Positions 34,665-45,228 of a DNA stretch of 64,000 bases are shown piece by piece (position 1 is the stretch's first letter; each line of letters starts with the position of its first letter). Made by a program: the position numbers and the translations under genes. The stretch spans positions 25,458,667 through 25,522,666 of the forward strand of contig CM048842.1 of assembly GCA_026545765.1 (NCBI GenBank). Direction: 5' to 3'. Under the pieces are notes generated by a model, which saw only the letters and a program-made list of their open reading frames with translations, was not told the origin of the DNA and did not search any database. The DNA is from Plantago major (taxonomy: Eukaryota > Streptophyta > Magnoliopsida > Lamiales > Plantaginaceae).

Positions 34665-36060
34665 GTTGGTGGAAAGTCAAGCAAAAATCTAACTAGTTCG
34701 TTTCCAAAGTAAATAAAATTTAAGTCTAACTCGGAGGTCCCTCACAAGGAATTTATAAAGAAACGCTCTCTCTTCTGGACAAGTCCAGCATGGTTAACAC
34801 TCAAAAGTGAAGCTGGAAAGCGGTTTTCACCACAAGTTGCCAAAAATCTCTTATGCAATGCGTTCTTTTCAATGAGTCCAAAGCGACTTTAGTTTAAAAG
34901 ACTAAAAATAGAGACATGCTACTCCGACTACTGTTCCCTTTTCGCTTTTAAATTTCTCAAAACCTTGCACACTTATTTTTTAAAGTTACTCGAAATTGTT
35001 GTAAGTCTGCGGATAAAATCACTGGTGTGTGACCATCGTTATCAACAAGGACTTATTCCGCGTGTGGCTCTCGTCCAAAGCTTTTGCTCATGTAGACAAG
35101 GAATTCCACACGACTCACAACTTGGGGTTTGAGTAACTCGTGTGCTTATTTGTCCTCATTGGAATCTTTTGGCTTTAATTTTGCTGGTGTCCATTTCACC
35201 GAAGGTCTGCACTTTTGTGCGTGTCGGTTAGCTACGTGTCATCAACCTTCACGGTCATATGGTTGATAAAAGGCCACACCGGTATATGGTAGTATTTGAA
35301 CACGCCCAACACGACCTCGGAACTACACATCTCTCAATTAGTCATAAAAAATGGAAATCCCCTCCCCAAACCTGTTCTTTAGAACGGGTTTGGAAGGGTA
35401 TCAAAGTACAAAACATGTCGTTTGTCATTCCCATCTAATCAGAACATGCATAAGTATGAAAGGGCGCAAAAAACATTAAAAATAATTTGCACATACCAGG
35501 AGTCACTCTAAACAATTCTTGCCGGTATAATAATTTTTCATTGGCTCAAACAAGGCTCCTCACAGGTTTTTTGGACCACAAAGCTAAACAAACTTCTTAT
35601 TTACAAGGGAAACGAACTTGAAAATTTTAAAACTCAACAACCACTACTAATTAGTATATACTCAAAACATAAGCATCAAAGGACGTTCAACCAGGGAGTT
35701 CGACTCATGACTCACAAAAAATTTAAAAATAGGCCAAAAAAGGTAGGCCAAAAAGATACTTAAAAGCCAAGTAAGACACACCGGCTAGAAGTAATAGCAT
35801 GCAACCTATGTGGCTCACCGACCACCACTAAGAAAGCGATAAAAACTACACATGTTAAACTAAAGGCACACCGGCCACAATCCACCAAATAGAAAAAAGA
35901 AAAGGTCAAAGTACAACAGTCATACAACAGTCAGATAGAATAGTACAGGCCAGAAGATCAAATATGGTATATTTAAACTCCCCCTCCCCAAACCTAGACT
36001 AGAGCTGGTCCTCCAGCGAATAGACTAGAAAGAAGAAAAAGTGAAAAATGTACCCCATGG
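34665..36060 (-). mobile_element. Gypsy-like element D1, 3' internal non-coding part
   Basis: No ORF of value. It aligns by eye with 52590-53600 of D2: shared TAAGTCTAACTC, TCCCTCACAAGGAA, GTCTGCACTTTTGTGCGTGT, CACGCC and CCCCAAACC motifs occur in the same order. It is read as the untranslated region before the 3' LTR on the minus strand. The PPT and LTR border seen in D2 are missing here, so DNA was lost at the junction with element C. Confidence 0.6.
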
Positions 36061-37446
36061 TGCTGAATGCAGCATCACTGCTATAGGGCATCAGACCCAG
36101 ATGGTCCAGCATGTGGGTGGGAATATCCCCATCCCTGCGACGCCCAATCCTGCATTTCCCGGTACTGAGTGTTCCACTCCTCTCTATGTGAGCTCCACTC
36201 CTGACGAAAGCTCAAATGCTCTGCCATGTATTCCCTCATCTCATCCCTAGCAGCTGTAAAGTCAGCCCTCAGATCGGACTGAGCCCTCATAATGTTAGCC
36301 TGTGAATGCATAATCTACTCCTGGACTCCTGAAATGCATCCATACTCTGTATCCAGCCTAGCATAGTGCGGCTGGAAGTTGTTGGTGAACTGCTAGAAGT
36401 CAAAGGCTCCCTGATATCTATGTTGCGGTGGGATGGTCTGCTGTGGCTCCTCCTGCTCTTCCTCTGCATCGTGCTGAGCTTCATATATCTCTTCTTGAAT
36501 CTCCGGGACTCTTCTTCCTGCCATATTTGCCTGACGCCTATACTCATGCTCCACCTCATACTTGATATCACTGAAATCAGTGTTGAACTTGTTAATCATA
36601 GTCTTGACAGACCTAAACCTTCAGAATTGGACGTGGTTGGAGTATCGCATTGACTACAATTCCGGCTATCCTGCAAAGTGAAGTGATAAGACAAGAAAAT
36701 GAAAACCTCATCCTCAAGTTCCCATGGTAATGCTCGAATTGAGTGATAATGAGCTGGCCTAGATTAATGGGTTCTCCTTGCACAAGAGTGGCTAGGAGTC
36801 GGGCTGAATCATAGCGAATGTAATGGGTGTTCCCCGTGTGGCAGATGGAGATGACAAGCCAAGCGTGGATGATACTGGTCTGGAGGTTGAGGAACTTGTG
36901 CTCAATAAACTAAGGGGGCTCCTGGGGTACCAATAGTACTCATGGAAAATGATGTCTGCGATCTCCTTCGGGATTGCCAATTCAGTTGTCATTTTGTGCA
37001 TATAGACATCATGTTCGGCATCAAGTTCAGGCACTCCATAGTACCGGTTGATCGAATGAGGAGCAAACTCGACATACTCGTTCCTGATTGGTACCCACTC
37101 GGTAAGATCATCCTCGCACTTCCTATCGTCATAGTTGGCATAGAAGTCAACCACCAACTGCATATCCCATTCCTCTGGTTCCCTAGCTAGCTTGAGCCAC
37201 CTCGACTCTAAAACATAGTCTTCAGTGGTTCCATGATTCGCTCTTCCTCACATGAGAGCATCATCAGGTCCACTCCTCGATCAACAGCACAAGCTCTGCC
37301 GGAATGGTGGGACTTGTACTCCAGGCTCCTCCGAGAAATGGTGGGAACACCATAATCCACTGTGGGAGGGGGATCAATCCTCACCATTGCATTGCTCCTC
37401 GATGATTCCCCCTGGTTCTCTTAGCCGGTCTTGTCTTGGATGCCAT
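36060..37446 (-). pseudogene. Extra ORF of gypsy-like D1 (plant-transposon-protein type)
   Basis: On the minus strand ATG 37446 opens MASKTRPAKRTRGNHRG and soon stops. The best piece, 37163-36792, has VDFYANYDD, then EWVPIRNEYVEFAPHSINRYYG, a pattern typical of the putative plant transposon protein domain found in many plant LTR elements (family knowledge). Downstream pieces 36599-36393 and 36311-36081 are Gln/Glu-rich and helical. At least three frame breaks are present. The N-terminal logic (basic start, FYAN/FYNN segment, later Gln-rich tail) echoes the copia aORF domain. Confidence 0.65.
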
Positions 37447-38435
37447 GGTACCTACATAAATAGGTGTTAGCTTACTTTAATCGTAAAAATGCAACCAATA
37501 TTCGACTTAGAAGCTCAACTCACAAGGTTATGCGCCTTATCCTATCACATAGACAATTTCAACCATAGTGCGTGCAAGAACAACAATACTCAATGAATTC
37601 GAAATCTTAGCCGAAAGCAAATGGCTATGCCAAAATACTACGCCAAAGATAAAACTACCGATATAAGTCACTATTGAGCAAAGTAGCATATGGAGATATG
37701 AAGAACTACTAGTAGATTTGATTGAAAGTCATAATCAAGATACAAATCAACAATCAATAGTAGAATTATATTCAACAAGTCACAAAGTGCATACTTACAA
37801 GCATTCATAATCCAAAAACCGTTCGAATGTAAAATTCCCATAATGCAGCAAGATGGGTTAGCCAATTACCTCGATTTCGAAATGGATCGGATGAAATGAT
37901 GCAAGAATGTTGTTCTAGATGATGAGTGCTTCGAAAAGAGCCAAAGAACAATATATTTGGTGAAGAAATGAGAGAGTTGGAAGAAATTTGGAGGTGGACG
38001 GTCACGTGGAGGAAATCGGGAAGTGGGGAGGGAAATGAGAGCACGCAACAGCTCTTATCAGTTCTATTTTCGGAGCTAGCGCTCACCCGCCTCTCTGCAC
38101 GCAGTGGCAGAGAGTTTTCTGCCACTGCGTGCAGAGACGCACGCGGTCGGTACTAATTTTTAGAATTTTTCTGTTTTTTTTAAATAAAGGGAAATAACAG
38201 AAAATTAAACGTGGATGCAAATTTAAACTAAAAATGCAAACTAAAATGAATTTAAAGATTTTTTTTGGATTTTTTTAAGAAAAGAAGAAAAATATGCTAA
38301 TGCAACTATATGAAATGCAAATGAGAGAATGAGTCGGATCACTCCGGATTGCCTCCCAGATAGCGCTTCTTTATAGTTAATAGCTTGACTTCTCCACGGA
38401 GTTCACGTATTGCCAATTTTGATACCAGGCTTCTT

Positions 38436-38466
<31 letters not shown>

Positions 38467-38486
38467 AGCCTTTCTGTACCTAGTTC
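37447..38486 (-). other. D1 spacer between protease and extra ORF
   Basis: AT-rich and non-coding, with a T-rich stretch near 38150-38290 and a (TTC)n microsatellite at 38429-38465. Only about 1 kb separates protease from the extra ORF, so there is no room for RT, RNase H or integrase. Confidence 0.65.
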
Positions 38487-39513
38487 TTACGCACTAGAAC
38501 ACACATAAACAAGTCCCACAAATCCTACGAGATGATTTTCACAAGGACAAAATGTGTTAGGTGGAGTGTAGGCTTGCAACTCCCGTTGCACACCCCTTAC
38601 CTCATAAGTGGCTCGACGGTGGCGCATATTGATCGTGAGATCATGTGTCTCAATGAACGGTCTGCCCAACAGAACCATTCCATCTCCCACTTTCAACCCC
38701 TTCCTAACCGGCCCCAACACAGAAGTCGGTTATCACGGAATCACTACCCAACCGGATCTCCACATCTTGTACAACACTAAGTGGTCTCCGTAGCGAGCCA
38801 TCCGCCATTCTCACCTTGAGCTTCTTCTCCCTCAGCCCCCTCACTCTACCTGCCTCATACATTTCGTACGGCATGACATTGACACCAGCCCGGGTATCCA
38901 ACATCCCCGGCACTCCTTCCAAGCTCCCAAAACCGACCTTGACATTAAATCCACCAGAACTGGTCGTTTTGGAGCCCTTCTTCCTAATCACCTCCCCCGG
39001 TGGTGATTTCACTACCCATTGTGCCACATGCACCTCCTCAACACGGGTATCACTTACAATGGGGTCTACAGCCCCTTCACTACTCTTAACCTCAACACCA
39101 CAATCATGTTTATCAAGAAGAGCATCAATTTTATCATTCCTACTCACCAGTTCCACTTGGACTACATTACAAGGAATTAAATCATTGGAAGCCATACATA
39201 CCTCAATCTCCTTGGAAGGAGAGTCGTGGTGGCTGAGTGCCCCACATTCCTCCACTTGCGATATCGAAACTTCGACACTTGCTCTTTCCTTGGATACCAT
39301 GATTTCCACCGGTACCTCAGTGACAACAGTGATTGCCATAGCATTTTCGGTTGATCCGGGCAACCTCCCCTTCTCTCGGATGCGACTCTTATCAAGCAAC
39401 TCTTGAAGTTGCCTCTTGATATCCTTGTTGTCCCCTTCCAGAATCGACAACCTCCAATCCATCTTCTCATGGTTCCTTTGAGACCGGTCGATAACCCTCT
39501 GTGACCTTTGCAT
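38487..39513 (-). pseudogene. gag end and protease of gypsy-like D1
   Basis: Minus-strand frame 39513-38704 has a helical charged start, a Ser/Val/Glu-rich middle and a retropepsin-like motif MLDTRAGVNVMPYEMYEAG followed by KVRMADGSLRRP. This is the plant gypsy protease pattern (Asp-Xaa-Gly-Ala-Xaa-Val-Asn-Val-Met-Pro), with DTRAG here in place of the usual triad. A frameshift near 38710 moves to 38720-38487, which has LLGRPFIETHDLTINM, the second protease motif. Full gag would lie above 39513 but is cut off by element B. Confidence 0.75.
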
Positions 39514-39545
39514 TAACTCCTCAATTCTCGACTTGCTAGTCGAGG

Positions 39546-41139
39546 TGGGGGGGGGGGGGAATAGTCTTTTACTACTTTTGTCGATAAATATAATTTCTCA
39601 GACATCTGTGAAGATATCTGATACTTAATTTTAGAGAGCGGAAGACTTTTTTGTGATAAGTGCACGTGCTCAGCAAGATATGTGTAAATACTCAGCAAGG
39701 TAAATAAAGTAAGTAATGAATTGTAGAAAGTAAATAACAATGATCTTTATAGTGGTATCTGAAGGTGGCGTAATCCTTCAACTAATCCACTTTGGCCTTT
39801 CTCAGACCTAGAATCCACTAAGACAGATAATTGAGTTCACCTTACAAATATCTTCTCTCGGTTCCCAACCAAGTGTTCCCCCTGAGTTTATTCCCCAGCT
39901 TTCTCAGCCAAGTACTTCCTATACTCAGAAACCTTTGAGCTATTCCTTAGTTTCCCAAACTAAGTACTTCCTATGCTCAGTAACCTTGGAGTTATTCCTT
40001 AGTTTCCCAAACTAAGTACTTCCTGTACTCCACGCCGTTTAAGGTGTTGGTTAAGGTAGTTTGTCAGGTATTGATAGATTAATAACTTCTACAGTTATGT
40101 AATACTACCTTCTTGAACAAGAGTCACTTAACACACTTCACAATGTGTGGTGATATGTTCTTTACTGACCCAAGTCTATGATAAATATTCTAGACATTTA
40201 ATCTCAGATACTTGATCTTTTGATTCAATTCCTTCACAGATAGCAATGCTTGTTAAGGATCAGGACACTTAGAACTTTCGTGCTACTTAGAATTCAAGAG
40301 CTTAGATGCAACTGTAAGCTGAAGAATAAGTAGGTTGAAGACTTGTACGCTTGAGAGAAAAATACCACTAGTTGTATTCTCAGAGAGGCTTGGTATTTGC
40401 AGTGAGTTCAGTGTGTAAGTTCAGTGTGTATTTTTCAAGCATTTTAAGTGATGATATTTATAGTTGAAAATCATGCCGTTTGAATAGTATCCATTAGGCT
40501 TAATGAAATCCAAACTATTGATATCTGAAAATAGTACTGTAGAAGACGTTGTCTCTTTTCAGAGATTTCCTCTTCTGTTCAGATGTCTCTGTCTGCGCAT
40601 TTATTGCATTGTACTATTTTTGTCCTGTAGTGCCAACGGAACTATGCACGCTTTCTGAAGCATTGCATGTCCCTTTCCAGAGACCTTCTCATCTCCAGAT
40701 ACCTGTTGAAACATTGTTTCCCAGAAACATAGTTTTATCCAAGGTATCTGAGTGTAGATATCTGTGGGCACTTTTCCTTGTTCAGAAACCTTGCGTTCTC
40801 AGATATCTTTTGCAAAACTGGTTCATTGAGAAACACTTGTTTGTCAAAGATATCTGGACATAGGTATCTGATAACCTTTGTCTTCAGCAATCTTATGCAG
40901 TCTTCAAAACTTCATTTTAAAGTTGAACTTCTCCTGATGGATGCCTTCTTCTTGGTCTTCTTCAAGGAAATAAAAATTACATTCAGAGACCTAACATCCT
41001 ATACAAGATTTGCTAGACTATTATACTTAGTGATTTTCCTCTTTTACAGTGTTCAAGTGAACCAAGAGTACTAACCACCTTTCTGAGCTAAGATAAGTCA
41101 TTAGGTTGCTGATCAAAATCTAAACAGATATTCCTAAAA
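39546..41139 (-). repeat. 3' LTR of element B, outer end truncated
   Basis: About 1594 bp. The last 30 or so bases of U5 (present in A from 6214 to 6247) are missing: D1 sequence joins directly to the poly-G run at 39547-39559. TATA box 40453-40463, hairpin repeats near 39893-40025. The 5' LTR terminus reads TTTTAGG on the minus strand in place of TGTTAGG. Confidence 0.88.
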
Positions 41140-41157
41140 AATTTCCCCCTTTTTGAT
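41140..41157 (-). promoter_or_regulatory. Polypurine tract, element B
   Basis: Minus strand ATCAAAAAGGGGGAAATT next to the LTR. Confidence 0.85.
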
Positions 41158-41534
41158 CAGTCAACGATGACTATCTTTAAAACCTATTACAACTTGGAAG
41201 AGGGAACAATCTAACACTTATCAATTCTTATGATCTTTTCAATTAAAATTTTAATTTGGTGCAGAAAGTAAGCATCAACCAAATCAAAAGGTGTGATCTA
41301 TACTGACAAGTTATCTTTTTATAGATTGATATCTGAGAGTAGGTTCATCATATATGTTACAAAGAAAGTTTACAGATAACTTTTACAATGATAGAACAAT
41401 AAAGTACATTCAGCAAGATACAAAACACTTAGTTAAATTAGGACAACAGGAGTGACCAAGCTCCAAGTAGACATCCTAATAAACTAGTCTTCAAGTCTTC
41501 AAGATCTTCAAATCTTCAATCAGCAGATCTATTG
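41158..41534 (-). other. Non-coding stretch between aORF and PPT, element B
   Basis: Counterpart of 7856-8232 and 3804-4141. No ORF. Confidence 0.5.
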
Positions 41535-42450
41535 ATCAATTTGCAAATTCCCTATCCCCAAACCTTTTGATATCATCTGAGTAGTCAAAGAGCAAAGTGC
41601 TGACTATCATCTTAGTGTTTCTGGCAAATCCACAAACTTCCTTGTAGGTTTTGGTGGGATTCTTCTTGGCAAACTATTTGACCCACAGATACTTTCCCCA
41701 TTTCCAGGCATTCTCAATTCTAATATCTGATAGCTTGAAGTATTCTTATATGATCTTCAGATATCTGATTTCACCCTTGTATTGATCTTCAGTCATGTAG
41801 AAGGACTCATAGGGTTCCACAACAAGTCTTGCTCTTGTGCCTGTTCCAATGGTGTTGGGAATTCTGTGCACATCATCTGGCTTTCCATAAGGACAATCAT
41901 CAGAGAGATCCTTTTTTCATGGCTTCTATTCTCTTGATTACTTCGAAATCCAACAAGGCTTTGATGTGGTTGGTATTAATCAAGACTGGCTTGTCATTTC
42001 TCCATGCCATGAGTTGTTTATGGATTGGTTCCGAAAATTTTTCATTTACCAGTAAGTGCTTGAGTTCCAGAATCCAGTAGCCATTCTTCTTATTAATGCA
42101 ACTGTAGACAGAGGAGTCATTGTCGGACTTCACATACTCAATCTTGGCTTCTTCAGGCCTGAGTGGTAGTTGAAGTTTTCATTGTTCAGCTCTCAGCCTG
42201 TTCCACCTTTGTCTTGAATTCTCCCTTGGGGGATTGCTCGAAGAACCACCCTGGATTGACTTGGTATTTCCAGAGTGTGTTTTACCTGCCAAAGGCTTTG
42301 CAGCTATGGGCTCGGATAGGCTATCAATCCTTTTTCTTTTTCTGTGAAGAGGAGCTTCATCTTTATCAGTCTCTTCATCATCATCATGATCAATATTAAT
42401 TCTTGTGAATGTTTTGCAGCCTTCTTCATTGCCCTGGGATTTGATTTGGC

Positions 42451-42551
42451 CTTCTTCTTCTTCTTCTTCTTGTTCTTCTTCTTCTTCTTCTTCTTCTTCT
42501 TCTTCTTCTTCTTCTTCAGAAGAAGAAGAAGAAGAAGAAGAAGAAGAAGAC
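42451..42551 (-). repeat. Inverted triplet repeat in the aORF, element B
   Basis: On the plus strand (TTC)n with one TTG runs into CAGAAGAAGAAG... so (TTC)n is followed by (GAA)n. On the coding strand this gives a Ser run and then a Glu run. The two halves are complementary and can form a hairpin of 20 or more pairs. Confidence 0.9.
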
Positions 42552-44337
42552 TCATCAATCCCTCTTACTTGTCTTCTCCTTGGAGCCTTGGTACTCCTTG
42601 GAGGTTTCTGTACCCTGGCCCTTGTTGTCATTCCTTTTTCAGGAAGTTGCTGAGTGGTGGCCACTATCTGTAGAGCAGTCTGACTGGAGGAGGGCTCATT
42701 TATTCTGAGAGGTGCTTGTTCAGATTTTCTTTTGTTTCCTCTTCCTCTTCCTCTCTGAGCACCTTGAAATCATTCCCCCTTAGTCATTGTTGACTGGCTA
42801 AGAATCACAAAGGATTCTAAAAGGGAGTCAAAGTTGCCTTGCAGATAGTTGTAAGCAGCAACCAAATTTTCCAGATTGTCCTTGAGCTCCTGATTTTGTT
42901 TGATAAGACCTATTTCCTTATCAGTGAGCTCTGCCAGTGGGCCTTGAATAGCATCTGCTTTTCCAGCATCATAGCTAGCCTCTTCAAAGGCTTTTGCAGC
43001 CAAGTTTTGGTCATCATCCCTAACCATGCCTAGGTCTTTCTGAGGAATGACCAAACTGGTTGTTCTCTGAGTGATGAGCTCAGTGAATGTCTTCATTTCT
43101 GTAGGGACTGATGCAATGGCGGTTTTATCTTGAGAAAATAACTCCTTTTTCAATTTAGCCAGTACTTGATATCTGTTCAAGTATTCGTTGGAGTTGACAT
43201 TTTGCAGCTTGCTGAATATTTCAGGAGCAATCAGCTTCCTTTTCAAATGAGAAACCGCTAAGTGTTCATTGCCGTGTTCAGCCAATGCCTTGTCTTCTTC
43301 ATCATCTGAGTCATCAACCCAGTGATCTTCATCCTCTTTCACTTCTTCATCAAGGTTTCTGAAGGCGGCAACAATCTCAGATAAGGGTTTCTTGCCTTTG
43401 GAGGATGGTTTCTTTGGTGAAGATGCAGCCTTAGCATCATGCTTTGCTTCAGATACTTGTTCAGCATCTAGCTCCTTAGTAATATAATCAACAGCGTCCC
43501 GGAGCCCTTTAATCTCAGAGTAAGCTTGACTCTGGATTTAGCTATCTTTTCTTCCAGTTGAAGATGTAGCTGTTGTTCTTCCTCCAATAGTTGTTTGAGT
43601 TGAGCAACTCTGGCTTGTGCATCCAATATTTTCTGAGTGTTGTCCTCAGAATGCTCAACTACTTGTTCAGTAGAGTCTTTTTGTTGGGGAGATGGATGGG
43701 TAGATTTCTGAGTAGATGGAGGAGGGGATTTTTGTGATGTCCACTCAGTGTGCTTTTCAGGAACTGAGGCATTGTTTCCTTGTGCAATCCCTCTTGTCCC
43801 TGGTGTAGGGGCATCATCATCATCCTTTTTATCATCCTCATCCTTGTGATGGTCAGAAGGAGGTTCTTCATAGTCATTCTCATCAGTCTCCTTCTCTTCT
43901 TCATCTTCAGAGACCAGATTGATCACTTCTGGAATAGTGACCATTTGCCCATTAACTTCCTCTTGCTCAGAGGGTATGCACTGTAGGGTCTGGGGCAAGA
44001 TAGGCTTGAATGCCATCTGCATTCTGGTCTGACCATCTGCCTTCTCAAAAGCTTCTATGAGCTTGTGTGCAGCTTCTTTGACAAAGTCCTTATGCATCAG
44101 AGTAGCAAAAGAGTACTGCTATGTTGGGAACATAGCTTGGAGAAAATTCTCCAAGTCAAAAGCTCTGACTCTTCTCAATTGGTGATTAGTCACCTTTGTC
44201 AATTCAGTCAGATCTGAGCTTCTGAGCTTTTGCCACTTTCTGAAACACTTGAGATGTTTCTTGAGAGTGTGGTTTTTGAGGAATGGAAGCAGGTCTTCTG
44301 TTGAGAATGCAGAGACCTTTGGCACACTTGTTTGAGC

Positions 44338-45228
44338 CTGAAAGAAAGAGTTTTGAGTTAGATTCAAAACTTGTGTAGATATCTGAGTACTAGTGTAGTT
44401 AGGTTTCTGAGTTACCTGAATGAGTACATCAGGCTCAGAGACTTGTACTACTGTGGCAGGGGGTGCCTCAGATACCTTGTTGTGAGGTGGAGACTTGGGA
44501 GTCTGGTCCTCATCAAACTTTCTTTCTGCTTGAACCTGAGAATTGAAATTATCACAATACTTAGGAAATTATCATGAAAGAATTTATGCAATTAAGCTCA
44601 ATGATCTCTGAGTTTTTCACTTACTTCCTTAATAGGAGGCTCAGAATCATTTTTCTCAGAAACTTTCTCAGTTTCTGGTGTTCTTTCTGGTGATGTTGCC
44701 TTGGGGGCTTCATCAATTTCCATGGGTGCAGGGGATGTCGCAACTCTTTCACCTTGCACTTCTACTTCTGAATGAGCCTGTAAGTAGAAAGTATTGAATA
44801 ATTAGAGAAGAATTTATATTAACCCATAATGAAGAATGTTTATCACTGAGTTTTATATACCTTCACACTAGAAGGCTCAATGACATTTTCTTCGAAACCT
44901 TGACGGTTTCTGGGTCCTTTTCTGGCATTTCTGCCTTATCTTCTTCTTTCTCAGTTGGAGCCTATTAGAAACATCCACTTAATTAGTTAAGTGTATTAAC
45001 ATATAACTCAAAAGTAATATATTAAGGAACTCTTTATCACCTGTGGTACAGGCTCAGATTCCTCAAGAGGTGGGGTTGTGGTAGCCTCTTTCTCAGTCTC
45101 TGAGACAAGCTTTCCAGCTTCCTCTTGTTCTTGTGTTTCTAATTCATCCTGTAACAAAGAAATTTTGTTAAATAACAAGATTAATAAACAAAAAATATTA
45201 CAAGTAGAGAGTTAAACCAGTCAGCTAC
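44338..45228 (-). other. Five-intron cluster in the aORF of element B
   Basis: Minus strand introns: 45228-45149 (80 bp), 45040-44962 (79), 44860-44778 (83), 44624-44536 (89), 44415-44338 (78). Exons between them: 108, 101 (one base lost), 153 and 120 bp. Donors GTAGCT, GTGATA, GTATAT, GTAAGT and GTAACT match element A position by position. Acceptors end ACAG, ATAG or TCAG after T-rich tracts. Confidence 0.78.

Noticed and set aside
22400..34669. CTTGG / GTTGG as target duplication of element C
   Set aside because: One mismatch, a degenerate LTR end and flanks from different parts of D1 make it unsafe. It is mentioned only as a possibility.
38816..39406. 196-codon plus-strand ORF
   Set aside because: Complement of the gypsy gag-protease region. 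The minus frame has the protease motifs and this one has none.
42344..42673. Plus-strand ORFs with Phe, Ser and Arg runs
   Set aside because: Shadows of the triplet repeat in the element B aORF. They lack conserved motifs.
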